From Geosiphon pyriformis (taxonomy: Eukaryota > Glomeromycota > Glomeromycetes > Archaeosporales > Geosiphonaceae): DNA of 64,000 bases. A model generated the notes under the pieces. That model did not search any database. It saw only the letters and a list, made by a program, of their open reading frames with translations, and was not told the DNA's origin. The stretch covers positions 266,081 to 330,080 of the forward strand of contig JAAOMT010000779.1 of NCBI GenBank assembly GCA_016748015.1, written 5' to 3'. The stretch's first letter is position 1; every line of letters starts with the position of its first letter. A program made the translations under genes and the position numbers. Below are positions 1 through 12,290 of the stretch, piece by piece.

Positions 1-1490
1 AACGTCATATTTCTTCCAATCTTGCTGATTATTTTCTTGATACTCAACTTGGTATTCTTCTAAGTAGTATCCTCCCATTTGCTCAATTTCTTCATCGTCG
101 ACTTCTTGATCGACATCGGAATGATCAACATCGATTTCTCCACCCCATTCAGTGGAATGAATTGTATGAAGCCATTCATGTTCATCATCGGGGTCGGAAA
201 GGATGAATTCATTTCCATCGAATTCGGTACTTTCCCAATCATATGAGCCATAAATAAAATAACTTAAGGACTCCTCAAATTCTCGATTCTTTTGTCCAAG
301 CGAACTGGAAGGAGGACCAAGAGCACATCGTGTACCATCGGGATTCGCATGTTTAAAGAAACACATATCGCCAAATGGGCAAGTTTTCTTCTTTGCGAAG
401 TATTTGCAAGGAATTTGTCCAACATGTTCCTTATATCCATTTATAATGCTTTCTTTTCCAGAACCAGTGCAAGCATAGCGAGATGATGGAACAACATAGT
501 AAGAGATTTTTCGACACATAGGGCATCCCTTTGTAATTTCCAAACCGCCGTCGGAATCTATCTCAGATTTACGCCATTTACGTATGCATTCTGAAAAATT
601 TGGATAAGAAATAATTCAAAATGTCACAATCAAAGGTTTCCTTTACTTAAAACAAACAAGAAAAGGATAATAAGTGATGAAATACCAAGACAGAAGGTGT
701 GGTCACATGATTCTGTAGAAATTGGAAGTTTAAAAATAAAAATTAATTGTCGAAAATTGGCTGAAAAGATTTTTTATGATTATTACCAAGTAATCCATAA
801 GTAGTAGGGATATCAAAGCAAATGGAGCAGGCATTTTCGGAATTTTCCGCCTCTTTTGCCTTTTCCTTGGAGAAATTTGCTTCTTTCTGAACTGGTGTTT
901 CATGCAAGAACCAGCATTTTTTATCATATCGACAATAGCCTCTTTGGAAAAACTTGCACGGCGCTTTATTCTCTGATAAAAAAGCTCCAGGATTTTCTAT
1001 TTTGATGTGAGCTTCCGTTTTAATAGGTGCCTCTGAAGGCGCCTCGACTTTAATGTGAACGTTGAAGCTACTTGAACTAACACTTGTAGATGAAGCCGTT
1101 TTTGCGAATTTTTGATCGGTAGATTCTATCTTTATGGGGACCGAGAAACTTTCCTCTCTGTGAATATTGAAAGTTTCGATATTTGGGATTTTTATCATTC
1201 ATTTTAGACCTCAAATTTTAAATATTTACAACTTACTGATTGGTTGAGCTTTGATTCGAACGTGATTGGGTATTAATAGAACTTTCGGCGACAACCGACA
1301 TATTGGTTGCGTTGGACCTAGATGTTTGTGGTTTTTGACCTTGCTTTGAGGAAGTTGCGGAATCACGGGTCGCGTGAGATTGGTTAGGAATTGGGTGCAT
1401 AAAATTGCAGTTACGATCCTTATAGCATGTTCCTTGAGCAAAAAATCGACAGTTTTCGCGGCGAGTAGCTGAGGTAGGAAGAAATTCCAT
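1..1490 (-). CDS. MKRN1: Makorin-type E3 ubiquitin ligase (RING plus CCCH zinc fingers), 3' end cut by the window edge
   Basis: Makorins are RNA-binding RING E3 ligases that ubiquitylate target proteins. Model: exons 1490-1237, 1157-787, 712-686 and 590 to beyond position 1; all phases close. The start is the first in-frame ATG (1490). Domains in order: N-terminal CCCH finger (CRFFAQGTC...C...H, spacing 7-5-3), a Ser/Thr/Lys-rich linker, a second CCCH finger (CKFFQRGYC...C...H), a C3HC4 RING starting ACSICFDIP and continuing SCDHTFCLECIRKWR then CPMC, and a third C-terminal CCCH (CKYFAKKKTC...C...H) followed by the makorin ANPDG signature. The C-terminus is acidic and still open at base 1. 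The RING is split by two introns that leave a 27-nt micro-exon. Seen: all zinc ligands. Known: finger-RING-finger order is the makorin hallmark. Orthology to MKRN1 rather than another paralogue is inference. Confidence 0.88.
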
Positions 1491-2412
1491 TCTCGAAGCT
1501 GGTAATTTTCCAAGATCAACCAAGTGAAAAAGCTATTCACAGGAAATCTCTCTCACTTAAACTTAGAAAGAGGCAATTACAGTGAGTTAGAATTGTTGAA
1601 AATGCAGGACTTTGGCTATTTATTTCGAAAATCGATCATAGAATGTCAATTTCCCGGGATCCCGGAGTCAAGCACAGTAATACAAAAATGATCAAGGCTT
1701 TCGGCCTAAAACTATCGGAACTTTGGTGATTTTTAATTGGTGTACCGAGAAACTTGTTCAACCATTTTCAGATCTTTGATATGTTGTGATACAACGTGAC
1801 TTAAATAAAAATTAAATTTATTATAGATAACAAAATTTAATTATATCAATAATCAATAATATTAAAAAATTTTATTTGATTATATTTTTTATTACTTTGT
1901 ATATTATAGTGTGTTTTATTTTTATTTAAAAATAGTAAATATAAATATATTTTTTATAATTTTAAAAATCAAAAAACTTTTTTTTTTCCATATATTTATA
2001 ATTACAATTAGAACAAAAAGTAAAAAATTACAATACTTTTAATATTTGAAGCATTTGATAATATTTTTACCAATAAAATATTTATAACTGTTGAAACTGC
2101 TTAACAGTACTTTATAAAAATAATTTTTTTAAATAAAATAATAATAAATTAGTTTTTTATTAATTTTAAAAATACTTTAATTAAGAGTTTTTCTTTTTCA
2201 AAGTTTTTTTTTAAAAAATCCGTTTGGAATAATTTTTATAGCTAAAATATAAAAAATATAAAAAACAAATAATTATGTTTTAATAATTAAATAAATATAA
2301 ATATAATTTAAAAATTTATTACAAAAAAATCATAATAATTATGATAAATATATTTTTTAATTATTTTAAAAATTAAAAAAAAGTTGAATATATTTTTTAT
2401 ATGTGTTTTTGG

Positions 2413-2420
<8 letters not shown>
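1491..2420. other. AT-rich intergenic spacer
   Basis: Upstream region of the makorin gene, followed from about 1800 by very AT-rich sequence. No coding, RNA gene or element homology is visible here. Confidence 0.6.
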
Positions 2421-2443
<23 letters not shown>

Positions 2444-2448
2444 TAATA
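2421..2448 (+). repeat. (AAT)9 microsatellite
   Basis: Nine uninterrupted AAT units, about 30 bp upstream of a LINE 3'-end fragment. Confidence 0.9.
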
Positions 2449-2476
2449 CATTTGGTTTTATATAATATTGTTTTAA

Positions 2477-2579
2477 TGGCTAGCCACATGTAGAAAGTGC
2501 GTGAGTCGCGTTTAGTTTGAGTTTCTTAGTTTGGTTCTGTGTACTAGATAGCGATTGGGCTACACTCATTAAAAAAAAA
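2477..2579 (+). mobile_element. LINE 3'-terminal fragment (severely 5'-truncated copy)
   Basis: This 94-bp block followed by nine A residues matches, on the plus strand, the reverse complement of the 3' untranslated end of the LINE copy at 54797-54895. A related 3' end lies at 5480-5562. Shared landmarks are TGGCTAGCCAC, CTTTCTACATG (as its reverse complement) and GTGTAG near the tail. The copy carries no coding sequence and begins inside the palindromic GTGGCTAGCCAC element. It fits an aborted target-primed reverse transcription event. Confidence 0.8.
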
Positions 2580-3490
2580 TTGTTTTAATAAAAATTCAAA
2601 TAATTAATTATATGTTTTAAATACATAATTTATGTTATTATTTATAAAAAAAAGAATTAATAATTAATATATAACATAAATTAACTAATTATATATTAAA
2701 AATAAAAAAATAAAATAGTATTAAAAAGTTCAAAAATATTAACAAAAGTACTAAAAATTTTAAAAATACCAAAAATATTAATAATAATTAAAAAAAAGTA
2801 TAAAAATAATTAGAAATACAAAAATATCTTATATTATAAAAGCTATATATATAAAAATTATATTAAAAAAATATTTTAATATTTAAAACACCAGAATAAA
2901 CCAGTTATCATGTTAAAAAAGTAAAACACCAAATGTTGTTAATTATTAAAACTTGAATTTCTGTTTTTTTATACAAAAAACTCAATCATAAAAATCTTTA
3001 AATATATTAGAATCTTCAAATTACATAATTATATTACAATACTAATTTTGGAATTATAAATTAATATATATATCTATAACAATAATTATAATTTTTATAT
3101 GTAGTTAAAATAGATATTAAAAGAATTTTACTTTGTTAAAATATTAAAAAAAATTTTAAAGTTAAATAATTATTACCTTTTTACTTATAATAATTATTTC
3201 AATATTAGATTAAGATAAAAACAATTAATATTATGGAAATGTCTGTAAAAAATTGAAACAAAAAAATAGTTATTTTTATAGATACAATAATTAAAAAACA
3301 GAATCAATATTTCTTAAAAACAACTACTGTTAACAATAAACAGCTGTATTTTGGGAAAGAGGAGAGTTACTAAGTAATGATTGATAGGCAAAAATTTTCA
3401 GCGCCTTATATGATTAAGGTGATTGGTAAACAAAAAAGTTTAAATTTTCCTATAAACTTTTAAGTTTTTGGAATCTTTCACTTAAAAAAG
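2580..3490. other. AT-rich spacer upstream of TAN1
   Basis: Extremely AT-rich sequence with short homopolymers. Only the last 150 bp or so has mixed composition and is the likely promoter/5' UTR of the TAN1 gene. No gene seen. Confidence 0.6.
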
Positions 3491-5074
3491 ATGTCTGCTT
3501 CTCGCAAACGAAAGATTAATACCGAGTCGGAAGCGGATCGGAAGAAGAGAAAAGGTAAATGCATTAAAAATATTCCAAGATCGACAATAGAATATGATAT
3601 ATTCTCTACGTTGATTACAGGTTATTTTAGTAGACAAACTAACAATAGCGTGGCGAATTTGGAGCCAAACATATCTGGTATTTTTATCAGTTGTCCCAAA
3701 CACAAGGAGCGGAATTGTGTTAGAGAATGTTATGATTTGTTCAATGAAGTAAGTCTTCCTTGTTTAATGCAAATATTCCCGTTAATTCAACCTTATGATT
3801 CTCAAAAATCAATCAAAGTATGTTGAAAAGCTTTATGAAGTCGAGAATTCATCTGATCCACCAAATGAAGGTTCCACAGAGGACGTAGAAACAGCCTTTC
3901 TTAAAGAACTTGCATCGATGAAGAAGAAACATGGGGAATATATGTTTTCTTCAATACAAACTGGAACTGATTGCTGTAATTTGTTTTTGCAAGTTTATTT
4001 GGTGGTGCAAATTCTTCATTTTATTAATTTTACTAAATTGAAGTTTCTCAATAATAGCTGTATTTCTTAAAACAAATCCACCGGTTGACCCAGTACAACT
4101 GGTTCATTATATCTTAACCGATATCAATAAGACAAAACAAAAAAAAACCAGGTATTTTTATTCTTTTATGAATCTGATTTATCTTTTCCTAATTGGTGGA
4201 TTAATTATCCCATACATTTGAATCCAATAGATTTACCCAACGGCTAACCCCAATAACAAAAACTTGTTTTGCAAATATCCCTGCTATTGTTGAATTGGCT
4301 AAGGAAGTCCTTGGTCCTCATTTTGGTTGCAAAGGGGAAGTATCCCCAAGAAAAATCGCAGTAAGTGGGACGAAAAGTGGCTTTCTTCGAAAGTTGATTG
4401 ATATTTATCTATTTCTTGATTATTACTGGAGTACTCTGTTATGCCAAGGATTCGTAACAACTCGAAAATTGAAAGATTAGAATTGATTGATACTATAGTT
4501 GGGATTGTTGGGAAACAACATCCTGTCAACCTGGATAACCCGGAGCTTGTAATTATCGTTGAGGTTTTTAAGGTTAGTTTTTTGCGATATGAAACGTCTG
4601 GTGCTCTTTTGAGCCAACTGCCTAACAATAAAGTTACTATAAGTGCATACCATGTGTTTTCTTAAGATGGAAATTGAAATAAAGGGTCGCTGAGAACTAT
4701 ACCTTTTTTTATTATCGTCCACAAATTATCATATTTCAATAAAGCTCAGCATTTGATTATTATATTTTTTTGCTCAACAATTTTACCAGAGCATTTGTGG
4801 AATAAGCGTTGTTCAAGATTATTATAAGCTCAAGAAATATAATCTTGAGACGATAACTGTTGACGAAACAGACGCGAACCAGGAAACCACCAAGGCGCGC
4901 AATCAGAAGGATGAGGAAGTTGGAATCAGGAATATACGGGCTGGAGAACAGAAAAAAGTGGGCGAAAGTCAGGATGAAGAGTCGATTGCTGGTAAGGACA
5001 TTGAGGAAGATAAAGAAGATCCAGAAAATAAAAAGTTCGAGGGTGTGAATCCTATAGAAAATGAAAACGACTAG
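3491..5074 (+). CDS. TAN1: TAN1/THUMPD1 tRNA-acetylation adaptor (THUMP domain)
   Basis: TAN1 delivers tRNA-Ser and tRNA-Leu to the RNA acetyltransferase Kre33/NAT10 for N4-acetylcytidine formation. Exons 3491-3748, 3819-3975, 4058-4151, 4231-4360, 4432-4572 and 4790-5074 give a 354-residue protein with all phases closing. N-terminus is Lys/Arg-rich (SASRKRK); then CPKHKERNCVRECYDL as in the family N-domain; then FSSIQTGTDCSVFLKTNPPVDP, and a THUMP domain (about residues 145-270) with LTPITKTC, PRKIAYSV, RNNSKIER and a closing VFKSICGISVVQDYYKLKKYN. The C-terminal tail of about 75 residues is very acidic and low in complexity. Introns are 70-217 nt with canonical GT-AG ends. Family assignment is secure. 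The exon 5 acceptor was chosen because it keeps the KIAYSVM continuity; a nearby AG is possible. Confidence 0.92.
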
Positions 5075-5461
5075 AATTGAGTTAACATCAAAATGAGAAA
5101 TGGGAGATAATTTTCAGAGCCTGGATTATTTCAGGGATTTCTTTTGTAAATTTTTTGTTTCAATATTTGGATTTTAATTAATTGGTAACAAATATTTTAT
5201 AATTTAATTGTTATTTAGTACATATATTTATATGTAAAATAAATATACAATAATATTTTAATATTTAACATAAGTATATAAAAAGCTTTTAAATAAACAA
5301 ATATTTTAATAATATTTAACAGGTTTGTTCTTATAAGTTGCTTAAATTAAAAAAATTAATGGCTTAATATTTTATATTAATGTATTGTAAATTTAATTTT
5401 TTAATAAAAAAGATAAATTTATTAAAATTTTACATATATTAAAATTTTTTTTTTTTATTTA
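5075..5461. other. AT-rich spacer between TAN1 and the LINE tail
   Basis: TAN1 3' flank followed by AT-rich sequence. It ends in a T-tract and ATTT repeats (5447-5465), which read as the A-rich tail of the minus-strand LINE next door. Confidence 0.6.
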
Positions 5462-5582
5462 TTTATTTAACAAGTGAAGTCCAAACATTGCCTAGTGCAA
5501 TACATTATACAAATAATCTAAATTAGGTGTGAATCATGCACTTTCTACATGTGACCAGTCACTCAGACCAATCAGGACAACA

Positions 5583-8500
5583 CTATACACCTATATAAAC
5601 AGAAACTTCATCACTTATGTCTGAAAAAAATAAACAAGACTTACAAAAACTGAAACCAACACCAATCACCTCAGCAACATCCAGCAATCCAACCACACCC
5701 ACCGACAGCACTGAAGAAAGCCCAGAAATCGAGATAGAAACAGATCTATTACATGAAATAAGTCTATTTTTTTCCATAAAAGCACAGTGCTTGGCACAAA
5801 CCAACCAAATATCTTCCCAAAAAGCATGACTAAACTCATACACAAAGACCACAATGTTCTGACTCGCTACTTTGGAATCCTTAAAAACAGAGACAGACTC
5901 ATGAAACCAATCCTTGAAAACAAAACCCTTGCACAGAGCAGTGCTGACCAAAACATTAGACAAACAAGTAAACAATAGCTGCAAGACAACTGAGAAAGAA
6001 TGACCCAGGCCAGATTGCATTCCCCAAGCTAATGCATAAGAGTCCAACAAACAAACACAATCATCAGCATCAAATGAACAAGAAAAAGCATGATCTAAGA
6101 CTTCAACATCACCACAGAATAAATACACTACACTAGAGTAACTCTTATTATAAAGCCATTTATGCATAGCAACAGGAAGCTGATGGTGCAATGTCTTTAT
6201 AAAATACATCCAGAGACCAGCAGTCTGTATACTAGTAAAGTCAGCAGCCATGTGAGAATCCAGATGCCAAACCAAAAATGATCTAAACCAATCAATATCC
6301 ACATGTAGACTATTTACCACCACCCACAAACCAGAACTGATTTTCCAATGCACACGATAGACTGACTGAAAAACATTCTGAACAAAATGCCTAGAATTAC
6401 CAAAAATAGCAACATTACCAATCCTAAAATATTGTTCATTGATAAAATGGGGCAGAATTCAGCTAGAAAGAGCCGTAACTCTGGCCAATTCATCTGCACA
6501 TTCATTGCCCAAAACACCCAAATGACCTTTGACCTTATACCAATTAACATCCAAATTCTTACAATGAACAACATTTACAATATGACAACATTCAATCCAA
6601 CACCAATTTCTAAAATCTGGGCAAACCAAATCCAACTCTAACTTGCAAACATCCAAAGCTGCTTGACTGTTCGAGAACAAGTTGATCAAGTGAGAAAAAG
6701 GAATACACTCAAGAGCTAGAGCAATGACCTACAACTCCATCAAGGTAGAAAACATCAAACCAGAAACTCCCACTTCCAAACCCATACCAATGTTCTCAAA
6801 GAAAACAGCAGTCCCAGCTTTCATATTAACAGACTTCAAGTCACTCAAAGATCCATCCGTATAGACAGAAAGGCAACCAACATTAGAACACAACAAATTG
6901 GCACTAATAGCATTAAACTCACAAGAACAAAGAATATTTAAAGAGCTGCCATTATTCAAAGGCAGGAAATAGACAGAAAAAGAGAACACACTACCAAGAA
7001 ATCAAACAGAAAGCTCAAACCAGGCAGGAACTGGACCATGCAGGTCCAACCGCTTTCACTGCTTGAAGGTTTTCCAATCAAAAATAGACCTACTTTGGTT
7101 AAGCAGCTGTTTCACAAAGGCAATTCCATAATGCTGAAGTGAAGAGACACACTTAAAATAAGTTGATTCACCAAGAACACAAGACATAGGGGTCCCACTC
7201 CAATGATAAAAAGCATTGGTCAGGAAGCCACCCAAGGACAAATCACTTCCAAAAAAAATGTGCACCATACCAGCCAGAAAATTATTTAGAGAATTGACCT
7301 TGACATAAACCAGGTACTGCAAAGAATGAAGTGGGCACCAGCAGAGGACCTGAAGATCATGTGACCAGTGAGAAAATAGACAACCCAAAATACCAACAGA
7401 GTTTGCAAAAGAAATGACTAAGGCCAATTTATTCTCAGCCTGAATCTGCTCAAAAGTCTTCAAACCATACAGAGAAAGATGATAAATTGCATCACTAGGG
7501 AAGTCACACAGCAGGCCAGACTTAGATTTCAAGCCCTTACAAATCAGAGTGTTCCACTTCTCACAAGTATTAACAGGAACATAACTGAATTGTGTCCTAT
7601 AACCAACTATAGGGAAGAGGACCACCAAAACCAAATACAAAAACTGCTTATCAGATACTGCCTTCTTGAGAACCAGATTAGCAAAAAACCAGACATCAGA
7701 ATGTGCTTTGGACAAGTTAGGTTTGGAAAAACTTTCAGTCAACAGATAGATCCTTAAATAGTGATGCAATTCTCCTTTCTTGGCAATAGAAATAGATGAC
7801 CCACTGATCAACAGGGAAGGATCCGCAACCTTGCAATTGATGAGAATGACCACAGTTTTATCATTATTAATTGAAATATCATTAATATCAAAAAATTCAC
7901 TAGCAATGTTGAGAATGTGCTGTGTAGCACCTTGATTGCTACCAACCCATATAGTATTATCAACAAAAACACTCGCAACAAAAAAAAAGGAGAGACCAGC
8001 CCGAGATTTAGCACGACCACATTCAGAAATAAAGCAAGAATTCAACCTATATCTACACTTATCCACCTGTCTTTTGACTTCATACAGAAGAGGATCATAA
8101 AATATGCCCCAAAGAAGTGACAAGAACACCTCTCCCTGGTCCAAACCATTGTGCATTCTGTATCCATCTGTCAAACCAAAATCTGTTATAACCCTATTAA
8201 CATGATCATTATGAATACTACCAAAAAATCTAATGAATCTGCTACACATCTTAATCCTAACCAAACTGTTCCGAAGATGCTCTTATCCAACAGAATCATA
8301 AGCCTTTTGCATGTCCTACAAGACCAATCAGAGTTCACGGCTCTTCTCCAAAGCATCTTTAACTACTGAACCAATAGCAAAAATGGGTGACTGTGTTGTC
8401 ATACCCTTTAAAACCAAAAAATTGTTTCTACACAAAACATCAAAAGTACTACATGCCAACAAGATTTTATTTGAGAAAATTTTGGAAAGGATCTTGTGAG

Positions 8501-10200
8501 CAGTTTCAATCAAGGCAATAAGTTGGGTGTTCATGAGAACTCCATCCCATTTATATGGCTTAGGAATTATTGATACTCAAGCTTCTTTCCAAGCACCAAG
8601 TACTGACTCACAGATCAAACAAGAGTTTACAAGTACTAAAAGCATATCCAAAATTGGTTTATTACAATGTTTCTAGAATTCATTCAAAATCCCAGAAAGA
8701 CCAGCAGCTTTACTTTCAGGAAGATCAGAAATCACACTGAGCAACTTGTCAATACCAACAGAACACATCATGCCAGAAAAGGCACCATCAAAAACATACT
8801 TTAGAGGCCAGTATTGGCACAACCATTTATCTGAGATGTCAGATGTAACCCTGCACTTTCTGGTCCAACCTTCCATGATCCCATTCACCTTAGATTTAAC
8901 TAGGCTTGGTTCCAATACCAATTTGTTACCTACAACCAGATGATTCAATACTACTTTGCAAAAGGGGTGCTTCAAAACACTCCTGATGGTATGACCCTTA
9001 TCTGATTCAAAACTTTCTATTCTTTTATTAATAGCTGCCTTGATATATGCTTCCTTAGCATGCCTAGATTCCAGCAACTTAGAAGAGGGGTAAGATTTTC
9101 TTATTTTAGTCAGAGCTGAGCAAATCATGTTGAAATTGGAACCTAAAAGAAATAAAGACTTTACCACTGATGCACCATTAGCATTGAGCCCACACCATAT
9201 ATCCAACAATGAAGTAAATTCAACACTAGAGACCAAGCAAAAAGCCTTAACCAGCTTAGACATTAGCAACTTCAGCCTATAAAACCTTGAGGAATCTCTG
9301 GTGAAAACTCCATCAAAATCCCTAAACCATTTCTTTCTAAATATCTCATTTGCTGAAAGAGTTATTATCTTGTGTAAAACATTCCACATAACATCCAAAT
9401 CTGAGAGTTGTACAGCAGCAGCGAACTCATTGGCAAACATTCTAGTATTGGCTGAAGTGGCATCTTTAAAACTTTTCTATTTACTGTTATCAGCATTCTT
9501 GAAATCAAACTTCCAACAATCTCTATTAGCTTGCCTATAAAGGGAGTTTAATTGGGTATCCAGCAGACTGCCCAGGCCCACAGAAACAGAAACTGCCCAA
9601 TGATCAATGTTGAAATGTTTGTTTACATCCACAACATTGTGATCTATAACTGCATTGACCAAATTAGATGAACTAGCACAAAATTAATTGTTTTTTTCAC
9701 ATCCCTCAAATTTTCCCACATAAAACTTTTCACTACTAGGCTACCTGACAAAGAGTTAACCAGCCCCAAGTCTAGACATCTTTTAAAACTCGCACTCTTG
9801 CGCAAACCATTCTCATTGAAATCACCACCCAAAACGACGAAAGAAGATTTATTAACAGTCTTAGCAATGAGAGAATTGACTTCACCAGCCTGAGAAAACT
9901 GAACCAATGAAGAAGTACCAGCATAAAGCCCCAAAATAGACACAGAAAGTTTATTCTTGAAAAACAGCTTAATAGACAGGAGCTGACCAGGCACCTCAGA
10001 AACTTTGCACACATGTCTTGCCAAAGAAATGTCTATAACAATTGCAATGCCAGAGCCCACATGGCCAGAATTCAGACCAGAGGTGAACACCCAGACATCA
10101 TCAAACTTATTCATGATCTATGGATGAATTTTACTCTTTAACTTGGTCTCAGTAACAATAGAAATCAAATTGTTTGTCTCTTTATGCCAATGAATTATAT
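5583..10200 (-). pseudogene. LINE ORF2: endonuclease-reverse transcriptase-RNase H, disrupted
   Basis: Would encode the enzyme that nicks the target and copies the RNA into it. Endonuclease landmarks: IVTETKL (about 10140), LGLYAGTS and GGDFNENG (about 9830). RT: KAAGLSGILNEF, DQGEVFLSLLWGIFYDPLL, and a catalytic box reading FVDN (7956-7967) instead of the usual F/YxDD, so one metal-binding Asp is lost. RNase H: SVYTDGSLSD (about 6860), FSNSQAALDV and VKGHLGVLGNECADELA (about 6500). C-terminal knuckle-like CLFC-type Cys/His region near 6100. Frameshifts and stops separate the blocks; a TAG at 10118-10120 replaces the expected Trp just before the IMNKFD motif. Not functional. Confidence 0.88.
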
Positions 10201-10265
10201 TATCCTGTTTCACAGGATTGTTTATACTCCTTTATTGCACATGGCAATCTTCCAAACCAAAACAC

Positions 10266-12265
10266 TCATTGAGAAATAGAAACAGCTAACAAACCCAAAC
10301 CTGAGCACAAACAATCCAATTTTTCCAAAACAGATTCAACCAAAACTTCCAAAGCCACAATTTTGGATTCTAAACCACCAACTTTAGTAGTCAAAACTTT
10401 AAAACTACTTGGACTTATAATGGAAGATATATCACTAATGACAAGAGGAGAGAGATTGGAAACTGCTGAAGCATCATTCAAAACCATATCTAAATCTAAA
10501 CCTGAAACCACAGACACTAGAACTGTTGGAGGAGAAGCATTAGATGTAGTTGCCAAAGACACCAATTTTATGGAACCCAATTTTACCAAAATACCAGAAA
10601 CCTGGTCTGCCAAAAGTTCTAGAGAACATTCCAAAGAAGCCAAATGCCCAAACACGTCATGTTCACTAAACAAAGCAGAAGCAAAAAGAAAAGTCTCAAC
10701 AACAAGGAACAGACTGGCACCAAGAGAAACCAAAGAAGCCACACGAAAAGAGAAACCACCAGCTACCTGAGCCCAAGTTCTATCACCAAAAAAAACTGGA
10801 TGGGCAATAGGAGCCTGTTTTTTCTTATAAATACCAGCCAAATGGACCCAATTCTGATTAGTCACCACTCGCTTCCCATGAACTTCAGAAATCCCATCAG
10901 ACAAACATGCATCAGAGATGTAACCAAATTGTTTACATTTGGCACAACAAGCCAGAGAAAGACTAGTCCATCACAAATTTACACTCTTAAAAACCAGATC
11001 AGAACTAATTGCAACCAACTTAGATTTCTTATTAGTAAAACAAACCACAGCACATCTGTTGCAGACATAAGAACTAGAATTGCAACCAATAAAACACACT
11101 ATATAAATCAAGTAAACCAGACAAATCATAAGCAGTAGTGCCAACTGGTAAAGTATAAAGCAAAGCTCTATGCTGATCTCTAAACATCCAAGATTGTTTA
11201 TCTTCAACAGCCAATACCACTTACACAAAATCTTTTCTCATGAGAACAGACCATTTAGAAGCAACTGAACTAGCCACCTTTGGTGATTCAAATTCAACCA
11301 AAGCTTTCTGTCACAAACCAATCAATTGTATCTTAATCAACACAATCTTATCAAACTTAGCAAAAACTGATTCTACTGCTGATCTGGGAAGATCTATTGG
11401 AATTTTCTTGATGATTACCTCCTGATTTGACCAGCTGTTTATCTTTCTAAGATCATTATTAAAAAAAATTTTGTTATTAATCACTAGTACTTTAACCTTA
11501 TTCAAACTGAATTTTGATGTAAAAGATGATCTGATAATCTCAAGAAATTTTGAGAGAGTAGAGGCACCTCCAAAACCATCTACTTGATAAAAATTTTTTT
11601 TTATTGAAACCAATTTATCACTAATTAATTTGCCAGGCACTACAGAAAGTTCAACATCAAGCACAAAAGATTTTACTGGCTCGAATTTTCTTTCATCTGA
11701 AACATGTGACTTGGTACTTGGCAGCTGATTGAAACCTTTAAACTTAGGAAGTGAAAGAGCCACCATATCTTCATTACCACTCAAAACATTAAACAAAGGA
11801 GCTTTCGGAGGTTGACTTAATACATATGTACAAGTGCATGTTTTCCTGAGTGTAGTATTGTCCTCCATGCCATTGATTACAGAATTGTTTGAGTTGGCGT
11901 AACTAGTTTTTTTAGTGGCAGTATTCTTCATGTTCTTCAGATCTGACAGGCCACCCATACTGCTCGCTTCACTTTCCATTTTACTGCTCCAAAATTTCGA
12001 AAACTTATCATCAATGTCTCCAATATCGGTCAGGCCCAACAGACCAACAGACAAGTCAACCATACTGACACTGATTTTAGGATTCCTAAGCTTCTTGTAA
12101 GATACACTACGAGTATATACACTATTTATTTATTTTTTTGCATCAAGCCAGTTCTCCAACTCAGCAAAAGTAGATTCAGAGTCACCAGCAACAGAACTTG
12201 CCAGTTCTATGTTTACGAATAAAGGTACATCTGAAGAAATAGTTGAAGTATGGAGTAAGGAAACT
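10266..12265 (-). pseudogene. LINE ORF1: nucleic-acid-binding protein, disrupted
   Basis: ORF1 products package the LINE RNA. Blocks seen: N-terminal SVAGDSEST-FAELENWLDA (about 12200-12140, ended by a stop), then an open block 12063-11311 with KSFVLDVELSVVPGK, QVDGFGGASTLSKF and VIIKKIPIDLPRSAV, then CAVVCF (about 11040), a zinc knuckle (about 10960-10915) read as CAKCKQFGYISDAC, and KRVVTNQNWVHLAGIYKKKQ followed by WAQVAGG (10870-10760). The knuckle has Tyr where CCHC needs His (CAC to TAC is one C-to-T change). The block around 11250-10970 is out of frame with its neighbours. Confidence 0.75.
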
Positions 12266-12290
12266 TTTTTTCGATAATATCTCACTCTCA

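Larger units (their letters stand above)
5462..12290 (-). mobile_element. LINE retrotransposon copy 1 (APE endonuclease, RT, RNase H), near full length but decayed
   Basis: Order on the minus strand: ORF1 (about 12265-10266), ORF2 endonuclease (10180-9480), reverse transcriptase (9440-7056), RNase H (6989-6459), C-terminal Cys/His domain (6353-5583), 3' UTR and A-rich tail (5562-5447). Possession of APE plus RNase H places it with the Tad/I/R1-type non-LTR groups; exact clade not determined. Reading frames are broken many times. No clear target-site duplication could be recognised at the AT-rich ends, so limits are approximate. Two further copies of the same or a close family lie at 27980-32870 and 54790-55605. 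Confidence 0.88.

Noticed and set aside
5617-8534. Plus-strand open frames inside LINE 1 (for example 7479-7757, 8151-8369)
   Set aside because: Antisense shadows of ORF2; Asn/Thr/Ser-rich text typical of reading an AT-rich gene backwards.
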